Positions 9,042 to 17,455 of a stretch of 64,000 nucleotides of DNA are shown here, one piece after another. Under the pieces are notes generated by a model. The model saw only the letters and a program-made list of their open reading frames with translations, was not told the DNA's origin and searched no databases. Location of the stretch: assembly GCF_002813915.1 (NCBI RefSeq), contig NZ_CP019335.1:1967777-2031776 (forward strand), written 5' to 3'. A program made the position numbers and the translations under genes. Source of the stretch: Tenacibaculum sp. SZ-18 (lineage in GTDB: Bacteria; Bacteroidota; Bacteroidia; Flavobacteriales; Flavobacteriaceae). Within the stretch, counting starts at the first letter, position 1, and every line of letters starts with the position of its first letter.

Positions 9042-10679
9042 CTACTGATATACTCTCACATAATCTACTTCCATGGTAGATTCATCGAATCCAGCATCAA
9101 TTGTTCCGCCTAATGTTCCTCCCATGGCCACGTTTAGTATCAAAAAGAAGTTATCATTAAATGGTAATGATGAAGAATTAGTAAGTTCATAATATTTTAC
9201 ATCGTCTAAATACACCGTTATACTTTGATCCGTCCACTCCATTGTATAAACATGGAATTCCGATGATGCATTTGAAATTGATGTTGTTTGTCCAAAATCA
9301 GCCTTAATATTGTTACCAGTATCAAACCAATGACAAGTAGCTAACACCGTATTTTTGTCCGCTCCTGTTTGCTCCATAATATCTATCTCACCACTTTGTG
9401 GCCATCCCACTGTCGGAAAATTTGAACCTAACATCCAAATTGCAGGCCAAGTTCCTGCTTCTCCAGGTAACTTTGCACGTACTTCTACTCTACCATAAGT
9501 GAAGTTGTATAATCCTTGTGTTTTTAATCTTGCTGATGTGTAATCACTGCCTGAGAAATTCTCTTTCTTTGCTTTGATTACCAAGTTTCCATCACTCACA
9601 ACTACATTATCTGCTCGATCTGTGTAATATTGAACTTCATTATTTCCCCAACCATTAGATCCTGTTCCTATATCATACGTCCATTTTGTGATATCTGGTG
9701 CCCCATCTGTATTGAAATCATCTTCCCAAACCAAGTTATTGTAGGTATATTGAGGTACTGGTGGTGCTGGATCCTCTGAAGTGATGACAAACCACCAATC
9801 AAATTCTCCATTTCCATCAGTTATACGTAACGACATTTCATTTGGTGTGCCTCTATCGAATATTTCATAACTATGATTACCTATGTAGTATCCTATAAAT
9901 CCTGTGCCTGAGATTGATAAAGTCTCTATTCCGCCTGGTGCAGTTAATGTCCAATTCTCTGAATAATCGGCATAAGAATAATTCAATACATCTGCTCCAT
10001 CTACTGTTCCTCCTGATCCACCTAATTGATCTATTAAGTTTACTCGTCCAAAAACATCTCCATTAGTGACATGCTCAAATGTTCCATCTGAATGAAAAGT
10101 GAATCGATCATCATACATTCCCACTCCACTCTTCTCATTTGCACCTGCCTGATACCATTCAGCAAATACAGATCCTCCAACTGGACCTAATCCAAAATGT
10201 CCATTCACTTCTCCCTTTACTCTCCAAGTTTTAGAAGTTGTTCCTGTTGGATTCGATGGATCATAACCGTATAATAAAGTTCGTAAATCATCTGGCGCAG
10301 AATATACTGCTAACACGTCTACTTGAATTGCCTTGCTCGAAGAAACACCTCCTGCTCCTATTGCAATCACCGTAACCGTGTAGGTATTCACACCTAACTC
10401 ACTAAAATTATAGGTCATTCGACCGTCAGGTTTAACCGTCTCTGAACCATTATAAACAAACTTATACGATAAAGCATTACTGGCAGTAGCCGTAAAGTTT
10501 ACAGTTCCACTTCCGTCTCCATTTGGGTTTGTAGCATCTTGACCAACAACTTCTGCTGTAATCTCAATACTTGAAGGAGTAACAATGTCTCCGAATTCAT
10601 AATCATTCTCTTCGCAACTATTGAAGAAAACTATTACCAAAGCAAGACATAATACTCTTGATATATATGTAAATTTCAT
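9042..10679 (-). CDS. Multi-domain GH16 endo-beta-1,3-glucanase lipoprotein
   Basis: This is a 545-residue protein. A lipoprotein signal ends at C22 (FFNSCEEN). Residues about 35-125 form an Ig/PKD-like domain. Residues about 130-305 form a Trp/Gly-rich middle domain (TSKTWRVKGEVNGHFGLG, GEFDWWFVI) that I recognise only as a type often seen in Bacteroidota glucan-locus proteins. The catalytic GH16 domain covers about 312-545, with GEIDIMEQ placing the nucleophile at E431, D433 and acid/base E436. The extra domains suggest surface binding of insoluble or long glucan. It is preceded by the glycan-binding protein (11 bp gap) and followed by GH3 (72 bp gap). Confidence 0.93.
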   Translation of the reverse strand: MKFTYISRVLCLALVIVFFNSCEENDYEFGDIVTPSSIEITAEVVGQDATNPNGDGSGTVNFTATASNALSYKFVYNGSETVKPDGRMTYNFSELGVNTYTVTVIAIGAGGVSSSKAIQVDVLAVYSAPDDLRTLLYGYDPSNPTGTTSKTWRVKGEVNGHFGLGPVGGSVFAEWYQAGANEKSGVGMYDDRFTFHSDGTFEHVTNGDVFGRVNLIDQLGGSGGTVDGADVLNYSYADYSENWTLTAPGGIETLSISGTGFIGYYIGNHSYEIFDRGTPNEMSLRITDGNGEFDWWFVITSEDPAPPVPQYTYNNLVWEDDFNTDGAPDITKWTYDIGTGSNGWGNNEVQYYTDRADNVVVSDGNLVIKAKKENFSGSDYTSARLKTQGLYNFTYGRVEVRAKLPGEAGTWPAIWMLGSNFPTVGWPQSGEIDIMEQTGADKNTVLATCHWFDTGNNIKADFGQTTSISNASSEFHVYTMEWTDQSITVYLDDVKYYELTNSSSLPFNDNFFLILNVAMGGTLGGTIDAGFDESTMEVDYVRVYQ

Positions 10680-10690
10680 CTCTTAGTTTT

Positions 10691-12736
10691 TTAATTGGTT
10701 AACGTATACTCATCGAAATAGTAAACACTATCATCTCCATTATTTCCGAAGTCAAAGAAGATAACTACTCGAACATAATCTGTCGTGGGTGCTCCACTAA
10801 AGTCATACACCAACTCTTCCCATTGATTTGTTGTTGTTGTATTTAAATCAACCTCATGAGTAATACTTGCATCTGCATTCTCAAGTTTAACCTTTACAAC
10901 TACTCCTTGTTTTGGTGACCAGGTTCGTACGCTGATTTTACTATAAGTATTAAAATCTAATGGTGAACCTGTCTCAAAGAATCCTCCTGCCCAAACCTCT
11001 GAACCATTTGTTTTTGTTAAACGAGCAACATTTCCTGTCGTGTTTGCTCCAGTAGCATCTGGATTTGCGATAACATCAATACCTGCAATGTTTCCAAAAA
11101 CAGTAAATACTGGTGGAGTTCCTTCAAAATCTTGGAAAACTAAGGGTTGTGGACCTCCTATATCATTTACTAACTCTATTTCATCATAGTAATACTCCGA
11201 ACCATCTCCGTTATTACCAAAATCAAAGAAAATCACAATACGAACATAATCTGCTGTAGGTGCTCCACTAAAGTCATACACTAACTCTTCCCATTGATTG
11301 GCAACGGTAGTGTTTAAATCAACCTCATGCGTTATACTTGCATCGGCATTTTCTAATTTTAGTTTTACAACTACTCCTTGTTTTGGTGACCATGTCTTTA
11401 CTCGAATCTTTGAGTAATTTGCAAAGTCTAATGGAGAATCAATTTCAAAGAATCCTCCTGCCCAAACCTCTGAGCCATTTCCTTTTGTTAATTTAGCTAC
11501 GTTTTCCGTTGTATTAACGCCTGACATATCAGGATTCGCTATCACTTCAACTCCTGCGCCTCCAAAACTTGTAAATACTGGTGCTGTTCCTTCAAAATCT
11601 TGAACACCTAAAGAACTACTATTTGAAGGTGATTTCCAGAAGTAAATATTATCAATGAATACGGTACCCGCTGCCCAAGGGGTTCCTACAAACTTCAACT
11701 GTAAAATCTCTGTAACTGTTAGACCTTGGTCTGTATAATCCGATATTGGAATATCGATACTTGTCCATTGATCTTTTGTTAGATCATTTGTTACTGGTGC
11801 TTCCGTAGTTACCGTTCCTGCAACATTAATTAACGAAGTTTCTAGTTGATCAACATCTGCGGTCCAAACATCTAAGTGAATATATTCCATGCCACTTACA
11901 TCTTGTGGTGAGCCAAACTGAATTCCTTGGTAACTCAGGTTGATGTATTGTAACATCTTATCACCATTTAAATCAAACTCTGTCCAACTACTTCCTTGAC
12001 CGCCTTGTCCCCAATCTGGGAATGTATCAGTATCCGCAACATTGGTGTAAGCCGATCCGTAAATCGAAATTACATCCGAATCGTTCCGAGTTGGTGGTAT
12101 TGGTGCTGAACTTACTGGTTGAAGAATTTCTGTTACAGTGAATGTTGCAGTGTACTCTGTAGTAGCAATTGCAGCTCCTTTTGCAACAACACGAATATCA
12201 TAATCCCCTGCCATGGTATATTGGTAAGAAATAGTTTCTCCAATATTGGCGCTAGCAACCGGCTGTGAAACGCCAGACTCACCAGAATAAAATTCAAACA
12301 TCGTTGCAAAATCTGCTGTAGTCGTTACATTTACTTGTCTTGATACCGCCTGATCATTTTCAACAGTAGCTACTAAATTCTCTGGTGCTTTGAACGACAC
12401 AACTAATTGCTGTGTTGACTCCGTCATTTTTCCATTTAAACTAAAAGCTTCTATTTTTAAATCATAGGTACCTTCTGCATACACATGAACAACACTTTCC
12501 CCTACTGCTAATTCTGACGGTTCTGCTGTACTATCGCCATAGTAAACTTTAAAATTACTAGCTCCATCCGCAGTTGGTGTAATCGTTACACTTCCTGTAT
12601 TGTCCTGTGTAATATCATATGTCGCTGCAACATTCGTCGGTGCAACTATAGAATCAACAAAAGATAAATCTCGCTCATCTTCCGTACACGATCCTAAAAT
12701 CAATATAATCAATAGTATGTTGAGTATTTTCTTCAT
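10691..12736 (-). CDS. Surface glycan-binding lipoprotein (SGBP, after susD)
   Basis: This 681-residue lipoprotein (signal with C17 in LGSCTEDE) sits directly after susD, the usual place of a surface glycan-binding protein. Two Ig/PKD-like domains (about 30-115 and 116-205) are followed by a beta-sandwich carbohydrate-binding-like domain (about 225-372, ending TVFIDNIYFWK). Two nearly identical carbohydrate-binding-like domains come next (about 377-525 and 530-681), each starting QDFEGT and containing EVWAGGFFE and TWSPKQGVVVK. No catalytic signature is present. It probably tethers glucan at the cell surface for the GH16 enzymes and the SusCD pore. The glucan specificity is inferred from the locus. 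Confidence 0.85.
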   Translation of the reverse strand: MKKILNILLIILILGSCTEDERDLSFVDSIVAPTNVAATYDITQDNTGSVTITPTADGASNFKVYYGDSTAEPSELAVGESVVHVYAEGTYDLKIEAFSLNGKMTESTQQLVVSFKAPENLVATVENDQAVSRQVNVTTTADFATMFEFYSGESGVSQPVASANIGETISYQYTMAGDYDIRVVAKGAAIATTEYTATFTVTEILQPVSSAPIPPTRNDSDVISIYGSAYTNVADTDTFPDWGQGGQGSSWTEFDLNGDKMLQYINLSYQGIQFGSPQDVSGMEYIHLDVWTADVDQLETSLINVAGTVTTEAPVTNDLTKDQWTSIDIPISDYTDQGLTVTEILQLKFVGTPWAAGTVFIDNIYFWKSPSNSSSLGVQDFEGTAPVFTSFGGAGVEVIANPDMSGVNTTENVAKLTKGNGSEVWAGGFFEIDSPLDFANYSKIRVKTWSPKQGVVVKLKLENADASITHEVDLNTTVANQWEELVYDFSGAPTADYVRIVIFFDFGNNGDGSEYYYDEIELVNDIGGPQPLVFQDFEGTPPVFTVFGNIAGIDVIANPDATGANTTGNVARLTKTNGSEVWAGGFFETGSPLDFNTYSKISVRTWSPKQGVVVKVKLENADASITHEVDLNTTTTNQWEELVYDFSGAPTTDYVRVVIFFDFGNNGDDSVYYFDEYTLTN
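10700..11605. repeat. Tandem intragenic duplication of a ~450 bp module
   Basis: Bases about 10700-11143 and 11163-11605 encode two copies of the same C-terminal beta-sandwich module of the glycan-binding protein. The DNA is still very similar between copies, which points to a recent duplication or ongoing conversion. The duplication should raise binding avidity. Confidence 0.85.
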
Positions 12737-12751
12737 AATTTCATTTTTACA

Positions 12752-14230
12752 TTAATACCCTTGGTTTTGACTCCAATTTCCATTTGCGAATTGAATTTCT
12801 TCGATTGGAATTGGAAATAATTCGTTTTTATTTGGTGTAAAACCACTAATTGCAGTTCCATTTCCAGTTCTCACTAGATCAAAAAATCTATGTCCTTCTC
12901 CTACTAACTCTAATCTTCTTTCGTTATAAATATCTTGAGTTAAGGTTGTTCCTGTTGAGCTAATATCATGATTTGTATCTCCGAAGGCTCTCCTTCTTAC
13001 TCTATTCAAATATTGTAATGCTCTTCCATCACTAATTCCTCCTCTATTTAAGGCTTCTGCCGCCATTAATAAAACATCAGCAAAACGGATTGATCTGTAG
13101 TTATTTGGATTTGTAAGATTTGGATCTCCTGTATTTAAATCTCCCTTTCTTGCTATGTACTTTCTATTATAGAATCCGGTATGCTCAAACCCTTCTGTAT
13201 AAGTTGCCCCAGTTGTAGTTGCCCAAGCATTGATATCTAAAATTGCAATATCTCTTCTTAAATCGTCAGTATCGAAAGCATCATAAACCTCTTGAACTGG
13301 AATATTAAAACTAAAACCGGAGTCAAATTCTGGTCCGTTATAATTTCTAATTCCGTTGAATCCAACTGCTACATTACCTTCACTACATTGCAAACATCCG
13401 AAACCAGCACCTTCAACATCCGTATATTGAACTTCAAAAACAGATTCTACTCCATTTTCTCCACTGTGCTCGAAGATTGTATTGTAATCTGTTACTAAAT
13501 TAAAAGGACCATTATTAATTAGATCTTCTAAAATATTTGCAGCTTCTGGAAACTTATCTTGGTATAAATATGCTTTCCCTAATAAAGCTTGAGCCGAACC
13601 TTTATTTGCTCTTCCAACTTGTGGAGAAACGTACGATAAATTGTTAATCGCATAAATTAAATCAGCTTCAATAGATGCATACACTTCTTCTACAGATGAT
13701 CTTGGAATAGATTTTTCATCACCTAATTGAAAACGTGCATCTCCTTTTAAAGGAATACCTCCAAACCATTTTACTAACTCAAAATGATAATACGCTCTTA
13801 AAAAACGAGCTTCTGCAATGATAATATTCTTACCATCAAAATCAGTTTTATCCTGAAATTCTAAAATGTAATTTGCTCTATTCACACCGGCAAACATCCA
13901 ACTCCAGATATCTCTTAAGTTACTATTCACTGGCGTATGAATCATATCATCAATTTGCTGGAAACCAATAACATCAGTTGCACTTTCTCCACCACATAAT
14001 GTGTTATCAGAAGCAATTTCTCCTAACATTACGTTTACATACGTAGCTTGCAACAAATCATATGCTCCAATTAGTGCCTTATAGTAATCATCCTCTGAGT
14101 TAAAGTAGTTTTCTGAGTCTATGTTATACTCATTTACATTATCTAAAAATTCATCCGAACAACTATTAAAAGTAATCGACATTAATAGAATTGCAATGAA
14201 TGAACTTATTATGTTTTTATATTTTTTCAT
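12752..14230 (-). CDS. susD: SusD-like glycan-binding lipoprotein
   Basis: This 492-residue protein has a lipoprotein signal (C24 in TFNSCSDEFL) and the typical N-terminal SusD pattern, with SDEFLDNVNE and a TPR-like helical region (ARFLRAYYHFELVKWFGGIPL near 145). The C-terminal RagB/SusD domain contains YRSIRFADVLLMAAEALNR and ERRLELVGEGHRFFDLVRTG. It forms the lid of the SusC pore and binds oligosaccharides for import. It directly follows susC (11 bp gap) and precedes the surface binding protein. Confidence 0.96.
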   Translation of the reverse strand: MKKYKNIISSFIAILLMSITFNSCSDEFLDNVNEYNIDSENYFNSEDDYYKALIGAYDLLQATYVNVMLGEIASDNTLCGGESATDVIGFQQIDDMIHTPVNSNLRDIWSWMFAGVNRANYILEFQDKTDFDGKNIIIAEARFLRAYYHFELVKWFGGIPLKGDARFQLGDEKSIPRSSVEEVYASIEADLIYAINNLSYVSPQVGRANKGSAQALLGKAYLYQDKFPEAANILEDLINNGPFNLVTDYNTIFEHSGENGVESVFEVQYTDVEGAGFGCLQCSEGNVAVGFNGIRNYNGPEFDSGFSFNIPVQEVYDAFDTDDLRRDIAILDINAWATTTGATYTEGFEHTGFYNRKYIARKGDLNTGDPNLTNPNNYRSIRFADVLLMAAEALNRGGISDGRALQYLNRVRRRAFGDTNHDISSTGTTLTQDIYNERRLELVGEGHRFFDLVRTGNGTAISGFTPNKNELFPIPIEEIQFANGNWSQNQGY

Positions 14231-14241
14231 GTCTTAATTCT

Positions 14242-17200
14242 TTAAAATGCTAAGTTTAATCCAAATAAATACTGACGAGAAATTGGATAGAATCCATAAT
14301 CAATTCCACCTCCAATAGGTTCACCGGAAGTCCCTGTTGGATCAAAACCTTTGTAATTAGTAAAAGTGAAAGCATTGTTTACAGTAGAATATAATCGTAC
14401 TTTAGAAAATCCTATTTTTTCCAAAACGCTATTTGGTAAACTATATCCTATTTGAATATTTTGAACTCTCAAGAAAGAAGCGTCTTCGACATAAAAACTT
14501 GAGAATAATTTATTATTGGTAGCTCCAGTGGTAATTCTTGGTACTTCATTACTCGTTCCTGGACCAGTCCATCTATCTAAATAAAATGCGTGTCGGTTGA
14601 CATTAGGTTGATCTCTTTCGTAATTTCGGACCATTTCTTTATTTAACTCAGCATACATATAAGAGGTAAAATCCCAATTTTTATAATTAAAATTTAAGTT
14701 TAACCCCATTAGAAACTCTGGTTGTGGATTTCCTATAAAAGTTCTATCATCAAAATTTATAACTCCATCGCCATTCGTATCTACAAATTTCAAATCACCA
14801 GGTACAGCGTCAATACCTAATAGACCTGCCTGAGATGGTGAATTGTTAACTTCTTCAACTGTTTGAAAAATCCCATCAGTTTGTAATCCATAAAAATAAC
14901 CTATCGGTTGCCCTTCAGACATTCTAGCTGGTGCCAATTGACCTACACCAAATTGACCTCCTTCGATAAATAAATCTCCATTTACATTTGTTACAGAAGC
15001 TTGAATATTTGTAAAATTATATCTTATATTGAAATTGAAATCTTCTCCTATGTTATCTTTATATCCAACTAAAAATTCAAAACCTTTTACCCTTGAAGTC
15101 CCAGCATTTACGGTTGGATTTCCAGATCCTGGTGCTGCTGTACCAATAATTCCAGAAATCGGAACACTAGCAATTAATAAATCATTTCTATCCTCCAAGA
15201 AGTAATCAGCCACAATCTCCAATTTATTATTAAACATATTAGCATCTATTCCTATATCTAACTTCTCACCTCTTTCCCATCTTGCATTAGGATTTTGAAG
15301 TCTTCCAACTGCTATTCCATTCACAATTGCATCATCCAGCACATATGTTGCTTCTCCATCTAATTGTGCTCTATATAAATTCCCCCCTGCATTGGTACCA
15401 AGAAAACCATAACTTCCCCTTAATTTTAAAAAGTTAATTACTTCTATATCCTTCATAAATGATTCTTCTGATACTTTCCAACCCGCAGTAATTGATGGAA
15501 AATAATCAACTCTATTATCTGGGGTAAAATCTGACGCCGCATCTCTACGAATCATTGCTGAAAGCAAATACTTTCTTTTATAGTCATATTGTAAACGTCC
15601 GAAATAAGAAAGTAAACGATTATCAAAAACGTAAGAACCATTTGTTATTGCATCTAACGTACCTGTTGTTAGACTAATATCTGCAAAATCATAAGAATTA
15701 TTAGGTACATCATAACCTGTTGCGAAAAGCCCATCTCCCCAACTTTTTTGCATACTCGTTCCAAGTGTTGCTTCAAAATTATGATCTTCTCCTATGGTCT
15801 TTTTGTAGTTGATAAAAGTTTCCCAGTTATAATTGTTAGAATTTGTTCTAGATTGATTTACTTGACTTCTAGGCCTATTAAAGACTTTACCAGCTCCATA
15901 ATTTACAATCGGTAAAAATGTTTTCCCTTTGCCGTTAAATGTTTTGTAACTAATTCTACTAGTTACATTTAAATCTTCAAATGGTTGATACTGTAATTGA
16001 AAAGTACCTTCAATACCACTTCCAAATTCATCATCATAGGTATCTCTTATTTGAGATAAAGGGTTAATTACTTCATTCCCTAAAAATCCATTGGTATCCT
16101 CTTGCTCTAAAGAATATGTTGGAGCATAATTCAAAGCATTGAAAAGAACAGAACCTAAACCATTTTCATTAATTTTCCTTCTATCGAAAGTAAAGAAGTT
16201 CGTTTTCGATGAAATTTTAAATTTATCGCTTAAGTCTATATCTAAATTCATTCTTATATTATTTCTCTCGAAGTTAGATTTTTCTGGTGCAATAATTCCA
16301 TCTTGTTGAAGCATCGATGCTCCTAAATAATAACTTATTTTTTCAGACCCACCAGAAATACCGATATTATGGTTCATCATAAAAGCAGTAGTAAAAACTT
16401 GGTCCTGCCAATCAGTATTATTAGGAATGTTACTCACATCAGGAAACGGTAAAGCTTGTCCTCCCGCTGCATAACTTTCATTTAGAATAAAAGCATATTC
16501 CGAAGCATTTAAATAATCTAATTTTTTGGTAGTTTCTTGAATTCCCGTATATCCATCATAGGTAATTTTCATTTTAGCATTTTTTCTACCTGACTTTGTT
16601 TTAACTATAATTACACCATTCGCACCTTGAATACCGTAAATAGCTGCTTGTGCATCTTTCAAAACCGAGAAAGATTCGATATCATTGGGATTTATTGTAT
16701 TAAGGTTTCCTCCTGCTAGACCATCAATGATTACTAAAGGTCCATTAGCTCTGTTTGAACTAATCCCTCGAATAAGAATTCCTGCACCAGCACCTGGTGA
16801 ACCTGAAGGAATTGTAACTGATACACCAGAAGTTGTACCTTGTAAAGCTAAACTTGCGTCAACTGGCTTTAAATCCTCAATAGTTTTAGAATCAACTAAT
16901 GAAATTGCACCTGTGACGTCTTTTTTAGATTTGCTACCATAACCAATGATAACAACTTCTTCTAATTGCTCTGAATCTTCATCTAACTTAACGTTGATAA
17001 CTGAGCCGTTTACCACTACAGTTTTTGTACTATACCCAATTGAGGAAAAAACCAAACTTGATCCTTTATTAACTTTAATTGTATAGTTTCCATCGAAATC
17101 GGTTTCTGTTCCATTACTAGAATCTTTTATTAAAATACCAACTCCTGGAATTGGTTCACCTGTTTTCGAATCGGTAACTTTTCCGCTAACGTTCATCTCT

Positions 17201-17259
17201 TGTGCATGTATTACGACTATAGATAATGATAACATAAATAGTGTAATGAGGTTTCTCAT
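14242..17259 (-). CDS. susC: SusC-like TonB-dependent outer-membrane receptor
   Basis: This 1005-residue protein has a Sec signal (cut near HAQ) and then a carboxypeptidase-regulatory-like domain (NVSGKVTDSKTGEPIPGVG to about residue 95). A TonB-box-like EEVVIIGYG follows near 100, then the plug (LVIIDGLAGGNLNTINPNDI) and a long beta-barrel ending in an aromatic residue (LFGLNLAF). With SusD it imports glucan oligosaccharides in a TonB-dependent way. It is the first gene of the structural operon; a 196 bp gap separates it from the regulator upstream and probably holds the promoter. Confidence 0.96.
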   Translation of the reverse strand: MRNLITLFMLSLSIVVIHAQEMNVSGKVTDSKTGEPIPGVGILIKDSSNGTETDFDGNYTIKVNKGSSLVFSSIGYSTKTVVVNGSVINVKLDEDSEQLEEVVIIGYGSKSKKDVTGAISLVDSKTIEDLKPVDASLALQGTTSGVSVTIPSGSPGAGAGILIRGISSNRANGPLVIIDGLAGGNLNTINPNDIESFSVLKDAQAAIYGIQGANGVIIVKTKSGRKNAKMKITYDGYTGIQETTKKLDYLNASEYAFILNESYAAGGQALPFPDVSNIPNNTDWQDQVFTTAFMMNHNIGISGGSEKISYYLGASMLQQDGIIAPEKSNFERNNIRMNLDIDLSDKFKISSKTNFFTFDRRKINENGLGSVLFNALNYAPTYSLEQEDTNGFLGNEVINPLSQIRDTYDDEFGSGIEGTFQLQYQPFEDLNVTSRISYKTFNGKGKTFLPIVNYGAGKVFNRPRSQVNQSRTNSNNYNWETFINYKKTIGEDHNFEATLGTSMQKSWGDGLFATGYDVPNNSYDFADISLTTGTLDAITNGSYVFDNRLLSYFGRLQYDYKRKYLLSAMIRRDAASDFTPDNRVDYFPSITAGWKVSEESFMKDIEVINFLKLRGSYGFLGTNAGGNLYRAQLDGEATYVLDDAIVNGIAVGRLQNPNARWERGEKLDIGIDANMFNNKLEIVADYFLEDRNDLLIASVPISGIIGTAAPGSGNPTVNAGTSRVKGFEFLVGYKDNIGEDFNFNIRYNFTNIQASVTNVNGDLFIEGGQFGVGQLAPARMSEGQPIGYFYGLQTDGIFQTVEEVNNSPSQAGLLGIDAVPGDLKFVDTNGDGVINFDDRTFIGNPQPEFLMGLNLNFNYKNWDFTSYMYAELNKEMVRNYERDQPNVNRHAFYLDRWTGPGTSNEVPRITTGATNNKLFSSFYVEDASFLRVQNIQIGYSLPNSVLEKIGFSKVRLYSTVNNAFTFTNYKGFDPTGTSGEPIGGGIDYGFYPISRQYLFGLNLAF

Positions 17260-17455
17260 AAAACGAGTTTTTGATTATATCATAAAAATAGTTGATATTT
17301 TTTATGAAATTCACAATAAACTCCAATACAAAAAACATACAACGTAAAAAACGTCTGTATACTTACGATTTAGTTAACATTTTAGACAATAGTTTTTTGG
17401 AAAAAAGATTGATGTTGTAGTTATGTATAGTTATTTAAAATCAAATGTTGTGGTT

